Assembly: GCA_964017065.1 (NCBI GenBank)
Contig: OZ024785.1
Span: forward strand, 13,097,275 to 13,161,274
Length of the DNA stretch: 64,000 bases
DNA from: Haliclona indistincta
Lineage: Eukaryota; Porifera; Demospongiae; Haplosclerida; Chalinidae
Direction of reading: 5' to 3'
Within the stretch, counting starts at the first letter, position 1, and each line of letters starts with the position of its first letter. Below, in pieces: positions 27,684 to 38,782 of the stretch. The notes under the pieces are model-generated. The model was given only the letters and a program-made list of their open reading frames with translations. It was not told the origin of the DNA and ran no database searches. A program made the position numbers and the translations under genes.

Positions 27684-30120
27684 ATGACTCAGCCAGCTCG
27701 TCGTACTTTCCTACCAGGTCATGTGGTGGTCATCATTTGCTCCATCACTACCTTTACATTAAACTTAGCAAGGACGATTCATTTGGAGCGGTACACATGG
27801 GATCGCTACCAGTATGCAAGTTTTACCGTTCTAGGATTACTGTTTCTCAGCTACCCTCTCCTTGGCTACATAGCTGATGTCTGTCTCACCAGGTATCGAA
27901 CTCTCAAATGTTCCTTCGCATTCCTGATAATTGGATGCACTATTGGACTGCTAACATCTTTTGTAACTGTGATTGTTAGTTGCACCACACAGAAACAGAC
28001 CACACAGAAACAGACCCAAGAACTATTTCAAGAACAATTACCATATAAGATTATAATAGACACTGTAGTGGCGATAGCAGCTTTTATGATCATCACTGGT
28101 GTGGGATCATTTGAAGCTATAATGCCATTCAATTTGGACTGGATCAACTACTAGAGGCTCCTACACCAAAACTGATTGCCTTCATCCACTGGTACTACTG
28201 GACTCACAATGCAGTGCAATTGGTAGTAATGTATATCATGGTTGGCTGGCTAGTAATAAGAACCAGGGAATTAGAGTATCACTCATGTACAAGAGACAAC
28301 TTATTATCCACACTTGTAGCTATACTTGGTCTAGTTGCTATAAGCAGTTTAGTACTTCTTCATAAATCAAAGCGTCACTTATACATTCTGAGAGCAGGTC
28401 TCAACCCATTCAAGAATATCTACAATGTGCTCAAGTATTCTTGGAACCACAAGGTCCCTGAGAATCGTAGTGCTTTCACCTACTGGGAGGAGGATATTCC
28501 ACACCGTATAGACCTGGGTAAGAACAAATATGGAGGACCATTTACCAATGAGGAGGTGGAGGACACTAAGACATTCCTACGCATCCTGCCTCTTCTCCTG
28601 TGTCTGTTTGGATACCATCTAGCTGGAGATGGCTACTCTGCTCCAGATCAGCTCATGAGGACTAGCTGTCCTTCTCTACCAGTACTATTAATATTCATTT
28701 ATAATCCACTCCACATCAGCACTCTTGTTGTAGTGGTTGGTATTCCACTGTATCGACTGATCATCAACAAATGTAGTCACTACATCAAGAAAGTTCGAAT
28801 GCTCACTAAAATGTGGATTGGTCTGTACCTCTCACTAGTACAAGTTGTCTTGTACATAATAGTAGTGATCAACCATGACAGCAACGATAAGCATCCAGCT
28901 AATCAGACAGAAAGCCCCGGTGATGTATGCTTCAAAAAGCAAGTAGGAATTAGTCAGTAAAGCACAGTCAACAAAATAAAGCAGTGGAACCAACAAAATA
29001 GGGCAGTGAAAAAATAGACAAAAAAGGTTCAGTTAGCAAAGTTAGACAAAGACAAAGCATAATCCACGTTAGTGCTCGTATCCGGTCTGTGATAAGCGGA
29101 ACGGGCACCACGGATACATTGAACAGCCGATCGCAACAGGGAAAATGTAATCGTGCAACGAAGCCAGTTCATTGTGGCACTGTAGGATGTATCCCTCTTT
29201 TCAGCCAGCAGAGAGGCGAGGCGTTTATAGAACACAGAAGCTTGTTTGCCCATGCCTCCAGTAGCAGACAGTACAATAGGTACGAAGGATGCTCTCTCCA
29301 CCTCTCTCACTCTTTGTTCATATGTCCTACGCTTCTCATTCTCATGCTTCAGATAGGCAGAAGACAAGGAGGATGTCTTGTTGGTGTCGGCATGTGGGTT
29401 AAAAATTCTGACGTCAACAAAGGTCCTCTCAAACCTGCCGCCCCAGAAGCCATTCATGGCCACATCGAGACGTGCCCCCTCAGTTATATTAGCAGAAGCA
29501 CTAGAGAAGGAGGTGCCCACAGGGGTGGGTTGAAGGTGTGGTTCAACCTGGACGTCACAGCATATCTCAGTGAGAAGATTGGCTGTAAGATCGCGTATCT
29601 CATTGTGACGAATAGAGGGAAACCCACCCCTGGGACAGGAGAGAGCATGGCTGATGGAGAAAGAAGTGCCACAGTAGGAATTAGTGCTAACAACTCCAAT
29701 GAAACAATAAATGGACCAGTCGACAACACCTACCTGTGGTTCATCATTCCTCAGCTCCTCAATGGTCTCTCTTCTCTGCTTGTCTCCATGACAGTGTTTG
29801 AGTTCATCTGTGCCCAGGCTCCTCGCACTACCCAGGGACTGCTCATTGGTCTGTGGTATGCCACCTTTAGCATCAGGTACCTACTAGTAGGTTTGGTAGA
29901 TACTCTTCTCATTGAAAAGACCTCTTGGTTAATTTTCGAGGGAGTGAAGGTGTTTCTGATCCTGGTGTCTCTGGTGCTGTTCTCATGTGTGTCCAGACGT
30001 TACCGCTACCGACAGCGAGACGAGATAGTCAATGTGCAGGGGATGATTGAGGACACTCATGACAAGTGGTTAGACCAGGAGGAGGAGTACATGCAAGAGC
30101 ACAGAGCAATTTTAACTTGA
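27684..30120 (+). pseudogene. T4: POT/SLC15-like transporter, frameshift plus retrotransposon
   Basis: The ATG at 27684 (MTQPARR) opens 157 codons that end just after the POT signature. The frame is lost at about 28115, where GAAGCTATAATGCC replaces GAAGCTAATGCC (two extra bases). The gene continues in another frame to 28954. It is then interrupted in the TM9-TM10 loop by a 718-bp insert and resumes at about 29673 to the stop at 30120. Without the insert the loop would read on in frame into NETINGPVDNTY. The loop type is unique (DKHPANQTESPGDVC). Two independent lesions make it a pseudogene. The TM3-TM4 loop has a short duplication (KQTTQKQT). Confidence 0.85.
28955..29672 (-). mobile_element. 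5'-truncated retrotransposon with 13-bp target duplication
   Basis: The insert is flanked by AGTAGGAATTAGT at 28942-28954 and 29673-29685. On the minus strand it carries the end of a protein, from about 29668 (HALSCPRGGFPSIRHNEIRD) through EGARLDVAMNGFWGGRFERT and ATGGMGKQASVFYKRL to a stop at 29029, then about 75 bases of 3' tail. From memory, this C-terminal region is found behind reverse transcriptases in many sponge and cnidarian elements. The direct repeats, retained 3' end and missing 5' part fit target-primed insertion of a non-LTR element. No poly(A) tail is visible. Confidence 0.7.
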
Positions 30121-31333
30121 TTGACTCTATCATAACCAGTAGAGTTGCAAAATAGCACTAATTGTTTCTCTATCATGTTTTCCTTTTACCAAAGTATGTT
30201 TGTAGAGTGCTCATTATCTAATGTAGTGATAAGATAGCTTTCAACAACAAAAAACACTGCACACACCAAGTAATAGGTTAATACAAATACTGCGATGAAG
30301 GATGTAGTCATCACACCAGTTATTTTTACACAGCAGTACCCGATAGCACAAATCACAATGGATATAGTCTGCTAGCCTAGAAAGTTATGCGATGATTTAT
30401 ACTCATCGAAATGCATGAGTTGCTACATCACATGAAGCAGAGGTCATGGTTTAGAATACACTAACTGACTGTTAGTAATGCACAATAGAATGTTACTGTA
30501 AACAAACATTCCTTTATCCCTTCACACATGGCTTGAACTTGGGTGGCAAAGGAAATGGGAGCCAAGATCTAAAGATAAGTAATCGTCAAAATAATTATGA
30601 GACCTTTCTTACTACTAGTGATGTTCTACAATAATACCCAGGAGGATGAGAGCTTTCTAGAAATGATATCGATTATCGAGCAAAAAGATGGGACCCTCAC
30701 GACTGCAGCTGAAAGTGTAGATTACTACATTACGTATGTCAATAATCAGTTGATCGTCAGGGTTATTGGGAATAGACTCACAAGCAAGCCCATAATTATA
30801 AGGCTGATGGTTCGATATCTGGTGAAAAGTCTAGTACAACTTGACATGAAAAACAGTCTGATTACCTGCCTTGCATGCTGTTCTTGCCCAGGCATTTTTT
30901 TCAGGTAAGAGTGGCCATTGCTTGATTACCAAGTGAGCTTGTGTATTACGATACCACTCACAAGCAAGTTTACAACTGAGTGTGCGTGACTTGCAGTTGC
31001 TCTATGTGCAGTAGCGATTACTTTGTATTACATTTAATGTGTTGCTCAAGACCCGCTTGCGTGTAAGAGTAAACTTGCTCGTGGGTGGTACTGTAATTGT
31101 GCACAGTGCCTGATTCTGCATACAGAATACAGGCTAGAATACATGTCCAAGTATGGAGAGTCAAAAAACAAAGTTCACAAAATATTGAATTTACATTAGC
31201 TGTCATGTTTTATTGGAAGTCACATTACACAAGCCAGCATTGACCATTATCATCATTGTAACAAAATGTTTACTGAAAACAAGGTTTCAGTATCAAAACT
31301 TCTATACACTTTACAGCTAAGCTTTGCAGCACG
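30121..31333. other. Intergenic T4-T5
   Basis: Nothing convincing. A 103-codon plus-strand frame at 30597-30908 has no recognisable domain and no paralogue in the window. The last about 60 bases are the leader of T5. Confidence 0.4.
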
Positions 31334-33058
31334 ATGACTCAGCCAGCTCGTCGTCCTTTCCTTACAGGCCATGTGGTGGTCATCATTTGCTCACTCGTGA
31401 TTCATCTATTAAACTTAGCAAGAACTGTTCATTTGGAACAGCACGCTAACTCCCACAACAAGATCACAATCTTTGCTACTCTGGGCATATTGTTTCTGAG
31501 CTACCCTCTCCTTGGCTACATAGCTGATGTCTGTCTCACCAGGTATCGAATCATCAAATTCTCCTTCATATTCCTGATAGTTGGATGCACTGTTGGACTG
31601 CTTACTGCATCATCGGTTACAATATTGAACATATTTCGTGAAGAATCAGATATCATGTCTATTGTGGGAGTAACAATAGCAGGTATCTTGGTCACCACTG
31701 GTGTGGGACTGTTTGAAGCTAATGCCATTCAATTTGGACTGGATCAACTACTAGAGGCTCCTACACCAAAACTGATTGCCTTCATCCACTGGTACTACTG
31801 GACTCACAATGCAGTGCAATTGATAGTAATGTATCTTAGAACTGGCTGGATAGTTATAGACAAAAGTTTAAATTCTTTTTCTCAAGGCAAAGCTCAAGTA
31901 CATGTAATAAAAAGTACTTTGATTTTAGTATATTTAGTTACACCTGGTCTAGCTACTGTAGGCTGCTTAGTACTTATTCATAAATCAAAGCGTCACTTAT
32001 ACATTCTGAGAGCAGGTCTCAACCCATTCAAGAATATCTACAAAGTGCTCAAATATTCTTGGAACCACAAGGTCCCTCAGCATCGTAGTGCCTTCACCTA
32101 CTGGGAGGAGGATATTCCACGCCGTATAGACCTGGGTAAGAACAAATACGGAGGACCATTTACCAATGAGGAGGTGGAGGACACTAAAACATTCCTACGC
32201 ATCCTGCCTCTTCTCCTGTGTCTGTTTGGATACCATCTAGCTGGAGATGGCTACTCTGCTCCAGACCATCTCCAGAGGACTAGCTGTCCTTCACTACCAG
32301 TACTGCTACTAATTGTGCTCAATCCACTCCACATCAGTACTCTTGTTGTAGTGGTTGGTATTCCACTGTATCGACTGATCATCAACAAATGTAGTCGCTA
32401 CATCATGAAAGTTCGAATGCTAACTAAAATGCGGATTGGTCTGTACCTCTCACTAGTACAAGTTGTCTTGTACATAATAGTAGTGATCAACCATGACAGC
32501 AAATACTGGTCAGAACACAGCTCAGTAGCTTGTGTTCTGAACTATTGTCACCATTATTACTATACCCCTGAAGAAGCATGCTTGAAGATTCGATTTAAAC
32601 TCATAAACTTCTCATGTGATTTAAGTGACGACCCAGTCGACAACACCTACCTGTGGTTCATCATTCCTCAGCTCCTCAATGGTCTCTCTTCTCTGCTTGT
32701 CTCCATGACAGTGCTTGAGTTCATCTGTGCCCAGGCTCCTCGCACTACCCAGGGACTGCTCATTGGTCTGTGGTATGCCACCTTTAGCATCAGGTACCTA
32801 CTAGTAGGTTTGGTAGATACTCTTCTCATTGAAAAGACCTCTTGGCTAATTTTCGAGGGAGTGAAGGTGTTTCTGATCCTGGTGTCTCTGGTGCTGTTCT
32901 CAAGTGTGTCCAGACGTTACCGCTACCGACAGCGAGACGAGATAGTCAATGTGCAGGGGATGATTGAGGACACTCATGACAAGTGGTTAGACCAGGAGGA
33001 GGAGTACATGCAAGAGCGCAGAGCAATCCTATCAGGACTGACTAACCCCAACTATTAG
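31334..33058 (+). CDS. T5: POT/SLC15-like transporter, intact
   Basis: A 574-residue membrane protein used here as the reference. Approximate layout: TM1 12-29, TM2 45-63, TM3 71-92, TM4 107-128, POT signature 129-157, TM5 155-178, TM6 192-215, cytoplasmic loop 216-283 with GGPFTNEEVEDTK at 273-285. TM7 is at 284-302, TM8 321-347, TM9 362-386, variable loop 387-433, TM10 435-462 with FEFICAQAP-like LEFICAQAP, TM11 470-492 and TM12 505-525, then a charged tail (DKWLDQEEEYMQERR). Family members move di/tripeptides or histidine with protons. The ExxER motif of TM1 is absent, so transport cannot be assumed. Copy-specific changes are M for K at 358, R for W at 367 and S for C in SSVSRRY. A sequon, NFS, lies at 425. 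Confidence 0.87.
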   Translation: MTQPARRPFLTGHVVVIICSLVIHLLNLARTVHLEQHANSHNKITIFATLGILFLSYPLLGYIADVCLTRYRIIKFSFIFLIVGCTVGLLTASSVTILNIFREESDIMSIVGVTIAGILVTTGVGLFEANAIQFGLDQLLEAPTPKLIAFIHWYYWTHNAVQLIVMYLRTGWIVIDKSLNSFSQGKAQVHVIKSTLILVYLVTPGLATVGCLVLIHKSKRHLYILRAGLNPFKNIYKVLKYSWNHKVPQHRSAFTYWEEDIPRRIDLGKNKYGGPFTNEEVEDTKTFLRILPLLLCLFGYHLAGDGYSAPDHLQRTSCPSLPVLLLIVLNPLHISTLVVVVGIPLYRLIINKCSRYIMKVRMLTKMRIGLYLSLVQVVLYIIVVINHDSKYWSEHSSVACVLNYCHHYYYTPEEACLKIRFKLINFSCDLSDDPVDNTYLWFIIPQLLNGLSSLLVSMTVLEFICAQAPRTTQGLLIGLWYATFSIRYLLVGLVDTLLIEKTSWLIFEGVKVFLILVSLVLFSSVSRRYRYRQRDEIVNVQGMIEDTHDKWLDQEEEYMQERRAILSGLTNPNY

Positions 33059-33489
33059 TCACAATACATTAGAGTAAGTCTCACACTGTTAAAAATTGGG
33101 TGTTAAAACACCATTTAAATAGTACACCCTATCGGGGTGTAAAAACTAATTTGAAATTTTGAGAATAATTATTATTATTTGATAAGATTTGTCAACCTCT
33201 GATCATAGAATGTTAAAGTACTTTATTGTTTTTCTGCAAACGTTAAGTTCGTGTAGGATCACCATTCTGTGAAAGCCAAGACAAGTTGTGTAATGGCAAA
33301 CAGCCAATTGAAGTTATCAGGTCGGCTGTGCAGTTTTACTACAAATTAGCCAGCTGGTTGACTCTTCTGATCCTCATCAAAATCGTCTGAGGATATTTGT
33401 ATTGCCTGGATCATAATCAGGATTGGGTGCATGTAAACAGGGCTACAGTATTAGTCATGAATCAGAGACACCTATAAGTTTAGAGATTC
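33059..33489. other. Intergenic, 3' flank of T5
   Basis: No gene seen. A short near-palindrome (TGTTAAAACACC / GGGGTGTAAAAAC) lies at about 33100-33150. Confidence 0.4.
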
Positions 33490-33775
33490 GCTAGACACAT
33501 AATCTACCAATAGGCTAGTTTACCAACCAATAGGCTAGTCTACCAATAGGCTATCAACCAATAGACTAGGCTACCTACCAATAGGCTAGTTTACCAACCA
33601 ATAGGCTAGTCTACCAACCAATAGGCTAGTCTACCAATAGGCTACCAACCAATAGGCTAGTCTACCAATAGGCTACAGGCTACCTACCAATAGGCTAGTC
33701 TACCAACCAATAGACTAGGCTACCAATAGGCTAGTCTACCAACCAATAGGCTAGTCTACCAATAGGCTCTAACAA
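33490..33775. repeat. Minisatellite AATAGGCTAGTCTACCAACC
   Basis: About 14 units of 16-20 bases built from CCAATAGGCTA and GTCTACCAA modules, of alternating length, lie between T5 and T6. It contains repeated CCAAT strings by chance of the unit. It is not a CRISPR array: the units are contiguous with no unique spacers. Confidence 0.9.
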
Positions 33776-34004
33776 AAAGCAACTCAGTCATCATCACAGT
33801 ATCTGTTAATGAAAAAAATATTTAATAACAGTAAAGAAACAACTCACAGATATAATGCTGAAACTAGTAAACTATCTATAAACATATAGAAAACAAAGCT
33901 TTGAGCTTTTAACAAAAAGCTTTCAACAGGATAATGATATCAGCAAACAACTGGCCTGTATGCTTAGGGCATTCATCAAGCCATCAGTTTCAATTTCAAC
34001 TGAG

Positions 34005-35714
34005 ATGCATTCAACGCAGCCAGCTCGTCGTACTTTCCCACCAGGCCATGTGATAGTTATCATTTGCTCTATCACTATTCAACTATCGAACTTTGGAAGA
34101 AACTATCACTTGGAACATAACACAAGAACCCTCTTCAAGATTATGACCTTTGGGGTTTTGGGATTACTCTTTCTCAGCTACCCTCTCCTTGGCTACATAG
34201 CTGATGTCTGTCTCACCAGGTATCGAACTATCAAATGTTCCTTCGTATTCCTAATAGCTGGCAGTGCTATTGGAGTGCTAACTGCGTTATCTGTCACAAT
34301 ATTACAATTTCACGATGCAAATATAGTATCTATTGTGGGAATATTAATTGCTGCTGTCTTGATCATCCCTGGTGTGGGACTGTTTGAAGCTAATGCCACT
34401 CAATTTGGACTGGATCAACTACTAGAGGCTCCTACACCAAAACTGATTGCCTTCATCCACTGGTACTACTGGACTCACAATGCAGTGCAATTGGTAGTAA
34501 TGTATCTTACTACTGGCTGGATAGTAATATACACAAGTTTACTATCTCTTTTACCTCATGAAGCAAGGATAATAGAAATTGCTTTGCTACTAGTATATAT
34601 AGCTATACTTGGTCTAGCTGCTGTAGGCAGTTTAGTGCTTCTTCATAAATCAAAGAGTCACTTATACATTCTGAGAGAAGGTCTCAACCCATTCAAGAAT
34701 ATCTACAAAGTGCTCAAGTATTCTTGGAACCACAAGGTCCCTCAGCATCGCAGTGCCTTCACCTACTGGGAGGAGGATATTCCACGCCGTATAGACCTGG
34801 GTAAGAACAAATATGGAGGACCATTTACCAATGAGGAGGTGGAGGACACTAAGACATTCCTACGCATCCTGCCTCTTCTCCTGTGTCTGTTTGGATACCA
34901 TCTAGCTGGAGATGGCTACTCTGCTCCAGATAAGCTCCAGAGGACTAGCTGTCCTTCACTACCAGTACTGCTACTAATTGTGTTCAATCCACTCCACATC
35001 AGCAATCTTGTTGTAGTGGTTGGTATTCCACTGTATCGACTGATCATCAACAAATGTAGTCGCTACATCAAGAAAGTTCGAATGCTCACTAAAATGTGGA
35101 TTGGTCTGTACCTCTCACTAGTACAAGTTGTCTTGTACACAATAGTAGTGATCAACCATGACAGCAAGTACTGGTCAGAACACAGCTCAATAGAATACAT
35201 TTTAAAAACTCAACCATACTATCACTACAGTCCGGGAATTTTATGCTTAAATATTCAATTTAGAGTTTTGAACATTTCTACATTTATGGTCAACCCAGTC
35301 GACAACACCTACCTGTGGTTCATCATTCCTCAGCTCCTCAATGGTCTCTCTTCTCTGCTTGTCTCCATGGCAGTGTTTGAGTTCATCTGTGCCCAGGCTC
35401 CTCGCACTACCCAGGGACTGCTCATTGGTCTGTGGTATGCCACCTTTAGCATCAGGTACCTACTAGTAGGTTTGGTAGATACTCTTCTCATTGAAAAGAC
35501 CTCTTGGCTAATTTTTGAGGGAGTGAAGGTGTTTCTGATCCTGGTGTCTCTGGTGCTGCTCTCATGTGTGTCCAGACGTTACTGCTACCGACAGCGAGAC
35601 GAGATAGTCAATGTGCAGGGGATGATTGAGGACACTCATGACAAGTGGTTAGACCAGGAGGAGGAGTACATGCAAGAGCGCAGAGCAATCCTATCAGGAC
35701 TGAATAAACGATAA
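34005..35714 (+). CDS. T6: POT/SLC15-like transporter, intact
   Basis: A 569-codon frame from ATG 34005 (MHSTQPARR). An upstream in-frame ATG at 33960 would add 15 residues, but these have no counterpart in other copies. The usual MTQ start is altered to MHSTQ, so 34005 is preferred. The N-terminal half is mosaic: SITIQLSNFGRNYHLEH resembles the R-type copies, while PARRTF is Q-type. The TM9-TM10 loop (YILKTQPYYHYSPGILC) is private and has an NIS sequon. Single changes are REGLN for RAGLN, SMAVFEF, and RRYCYRQ, the last shared with T8. No lesion was found. Confidence 0.85.
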   Translation: MHSTQPARRTFPPGHVIVIICSITIQLSNFGRNYHLEHNTRTLFKIMTFGVLGLLFLSYPLLGYIADVCLTRYRTIKCSFVFLIAGSAIGVLTALSVTILQFHDANIVSIVGILIAAVLIIPGVGLFEANATQFGLDQLLEAPTPKLIAFIHWYYWTHNAVQLVVMYLTTGWIVIYTSLLSLLPHEARIIEIALLLVYIAILGLAAVGSLVLLHKSKSHLYILREGLNPFKNIYKVLKYSWNHKVPQHRSAFTYWEEDIPRRIDLGKNKYGGPFTNEEVEDTKTFLRILPLLLCLFGYHLAGDGYSAPDKLQRTSCPSLPVLLLIVFNPLHISNLVVVVGIPLYRLIINKCSRYIKKVRMLTKMWIGLYLSLVQVVLYTIVVINHDSKYWSEHSSIEYILKTQPYYHYSPGILCLNIQFRVLNISTFMVNPVDNTYLWFIIPQLLNGLSSLLVSMAVFEFICAQAPRTTQGLLIGLWYATFSIRYLLVGLVDTLLIEKTSWLIFEGVKVFLILVSLVLLSCVSRRYCYRQRDEIVNVQGMIEDTHDKWLDQEEEYMQERRAILSGLNKR

Positions 35715-37126
35715 CTATATCAGTACAGTTGTTTCCCTACATTAGCGCCTATACATAATAAATTTCTGATCTTAGAACAGAGACTGCATGGGCTGCATGC
35801 ACTAAATCAGCCAACACTGATTAATTATAACTCATTACTCTTAAAGTTGTAGGACATTTAAAGAACATTGCTTATTGTAATGCAGGGATACTTGGCACTT
35901 TTACTTTTTCAAGCATTATTTCATCTTTTTCCTTCACTTTTGTAAGCACCATCTTGTTCCTTTTAAAGCCTTGTTCCACTACTTCTTCAATCGTCATCCT
36001 TACGGTTTTTAGTTTTTTTTGTTAAACTATTTTTGCTTGTTCCTGTTACTTTTTTATATCACTATCAGAAATAATTATGCCTCGGTGGGTGGATCCATGA
36101 GGCATACAGAAGTCGTGGTGTCATTCTGTCAGTCATTTCGTCGCAACGATGTCTCATAGCTCGCTGAAAACTAATCGCTGAAACAAGCAACATGGGTAGA
36201 AATCGATACTTACACGGATTCGAATTTTCAGAAGTTTGATTTTAAAGCTTAGTGCGCAAGTTACAGCGTGAATTGCTCACGGCTAGTTCGGTTCTGTAGC
36301 GTACGCTGAAATTTAAGCTCTGAAACTAGCAGTGCAATTAGAACACGGTATTATCTCACTTTAGAACTTGAGAAAACTGTATACGAAGCTTTGTTCATGA
36401 GTTATGGCGCAATTTGCTCAATCTGGAAAGGCAAAGCTATCTACAGTTGACTACCTAGAAGCTGATAGGTTAGAATTTCACTACAGGATAGCAGTGCAGG
36501 ACAGCTATAGAAGCTATTTTGCTTGTGTTCAGTATGTGTGTGCTATTTTGAACATTGTAGACACGCCCAGTTGAATTGTGGTCAGCACTGATTGTATTAC
36601 AAAAGCACTGCATTGTGATTGCTGTACAGAAATCCTGTATACATGCATCTGCTGTGTTTGTGGAATGGTGGATAGATTTTACCTGTATTGTGACCTTTCA
36701 TGAGTTGAAAACATGATTGTTATCTGGCACTGAATGCCCCAATCACCAACATAGCTTACTCTTCCTCTCACATGCAATGAGAGAAATCACATTAATTCAC
36801 TGAATAATGTTTTAGCCACGAAAGAGTTTGTTTGAGGACATGTCACAGATGTAGTTAAAGATTAATGTCCCAGAAAAATATTTTGTATATATAAATCCTT
36901 TGATATGTCATAACCTTTAAACTATTATCAGTATATTTAACAGCAGAGCTAACCTCTTCAAAGATGTAAGTCTAGACTGGTAAAGAGTGTTTAGACTCAC
37001 ATTATCATACACAGAATACTGGCTCCGTAATAATATCAACATATCGCAAATATGAAATCATTGTTTACAGATTATTTGCCTATTTAGTTTCAAATCTATG
37101 ATTTCTACTCCACTACAACCAGTGCC
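35715..37126. other. Intergenic T6-T7
   Basis: About 1.4 kb with no recognisable gene on either strand. It is AT-rich, with scattered T-rich runs near 35900-36060. Confidence 0.4.
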
Positions 37127-38782
37127 ATGACTCAGCCAGCTCGCCGTGGTTTCCTACCAGGTTATATGGTAGTCATCATTTGCTCTATCACTATTCAACT
37201 ATTGAACTTAGGAAGAACCATTCATTTGGAACACTACACAAGAACCTCCTTCAAGATCGAAAGCTATTTAGGCATCGGCTTATTGTTTCTCAGCTACCCT
37301 CTCCTTGGCTACATAGCTGATGTCTGTCTCACCAGGTATCGAACCCTCAAAATTTCCATCACTTTTCTGATATTTGGGTGTATCATACTATTCCTTCTTT
37401 CTATGATTATAATGACCATAACCGTAACTTTTCAAACAAAAAAGTCACTTTACGAAGATGTAGGTACCATAATTGCTTTTGGTGTATCAATAGCCGGTAT
37501 TTTGATAACCACTGGAATTGGACTATTTGAAGCCAATGCCCTTCAATTTGGACTGGATCAACTACTAGAGGCTCCTACACCAAATCTGATTGCCTTCATC
37601 CACTGGTACTACTGGACACGCAACCTAGTCCAACTGGCAATGATGTATACTATAACTGGCTATATACCAATAGGGAAGGCAATCAAGTCACTGTCACGAT
37701 TTGAAGAGCAATTTATAGAAGCTATTATATTAATACTTGCAGCTATACCTGGTCTAGCTGCTGTAGGCTGTTTAGTGCTTCTTCATAAATCAAAGCGTCA
37801 CTTATACATTCTGAGAACAGGTCTCAACCCATTCAAGAATATCTACAAAGTGCTCAAGTATTCTTGGAACCACAAGGTCCCTCAGCATCGTAGTGCCTTC
37901 ACCTACTGGGAGGAGGATATTCCACGCCGTATAGACCTGGGTAAGAACAAATATGGAGGACCATTTACCAATGAGGAGGTGGAGGACACTAAGACATTCC
38001 TACGCATCCTGCCTCTTCTCCTGTGTCTGTTTGGATACCATCTAGCTGGGGATGGCTACTCTGCTCCAGATCAGCTCCAGAGGACTAGCTGTCCTTCACT
38101 ACCAGTGCTGCTACTAATTGTGCTCAATCCACTCCACATCAGCACTCTTGTTGTAGTGGTTGGTATTCCACTGTATCGACTGATCATCAACAAATGTAGT
38201 CGCTACATCAAGAAAGTTCCAATGCTCACTAAAATGTGGATTGGTCTGTACCTCTCACTAGTACAAGTTGTCTTGTACATAATAGTAGTGATCAACCATG
38301 ACAGCAAGTACTGGTCACAGTACCAATTAGATGCTAATGGTACCTATGACACAGCTGATTATTACCCTGGAATTGTATGCCTTCATATTCGATATACATA
38401 CAAAAACAACTCGCTTGAAAAGATATACGATCCAGTCGATAATATCTACTTGTGGTTCATCATTCCTCAGCTCCTCAATGGTCTCTCTTCCCTGCTTGTC
38501 TCCATGACAGTGTTTGAGTTCATCTGTGCCCAGGCTCCTCGCACTACCCAGGGACTGCTCATTGGTCTGTGGTATGCCACCTTTAGCAACAGGTACCTAC
38601 TAGAAGGTTTGGTAGATACTCTTCTTATTGAAAAGACCTCTTGGCTAATTTTCGAGGGAGTGAAGGTGTTTCTGATCCTGGTGTCTCTGGTGCTGTTCTC
38701 ATGTGTGTCTAGACGTTACCGCTACCGACAGCGAGACGAGATAGTCAATGTGCAGGGGAGCAATCCTATCAGGACTGACTAA
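37127..38782 (+). CDS. T7: POT/SLC15-like transporter with C-terminal tail deleted
   Basis: The frame is open for 551 codons, but the end differs from all relatives. A 62-base deletion joins GTGCAGGGGA to GCAATCC, removing the MIEDTHDKWLDQEEEYMQERR tail segment and shifting frame to finish VNVQGSNPIRTD. All twelve membrane segments remain. Two further unusual changes fall in TM11 (SNRYLLEGL for SIRYLLVGL, placing a charge in the membrane), and KVPMLTK replaces KVRMLTK. These suggest relaxed constraint. The loop is of the SQYQLDANGTYDTAD type with NGT and NNS sequons, shared with T8 and T9. Confidence 0.75.
   Translation: MTQPARRGFLPGYMVVIICSITIQLLNLGRTIHLEHYTRTSFKIESYLGIGLLFLSYPLLGYIADVCLTRYRTLKISITFLIFGCIILFLLSMIIMTITVTFQTKKSLYEDVGTIIAFGVSIAGILITTGIGLFEANALQFGLDQLLEAPTPNLIAFIHWYYWTRNLVQLAMMYTITGYIPIGKAIKSLSRFEEQFIEAIILILAAIPGLAAVGCLVLLHKSKRHLYILRTGLNPFKNIYKVLKYSWNHKVPQHRSAFTYWEEDIPRRIDLGKNKYGGPFTNEEVEDTKTFLRILPLLLCLFGYHLAGDGYSAPDQLQRTSCPSLPVLLLIVLNPLHISTLVVVVGIPLYRLIINKCSRYIKKVPMLTKMWIGLYLSLVQVVLYIIVVINHDSKYWSQYQLDANGTYDTADYYPGIVCLHIRYTYKNNSLEKIYDPVDNIYLWFIIPQLLNGLSSLLVSMTVFEFICAQAPRTTQGLLIGLWYATFSNRYLLEGLVDTLLIEKTSWLIFEGVKVFLILVSLVLFSCVSRRYRYRQRDEIVNVQGSNPIRTD

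Noticed and set aside
30597..30908. 103-codon plus-strand frame
   Set aside because: No recognisable motif, splice context or paralogue; length is within chance for AT-moderate DNA.
33490..33775. CRISPR-like repeated array
   Set aside because: Units are contiguous and vary in length, with no unique spacers, and the window is eukaryotic; it is a minisatellite.
33960..34004. N-terminal extension of T6
   Set aside because: The extra 15 residues have no counterpart in the other copies; the ATG at 34005 aligns with the family start.
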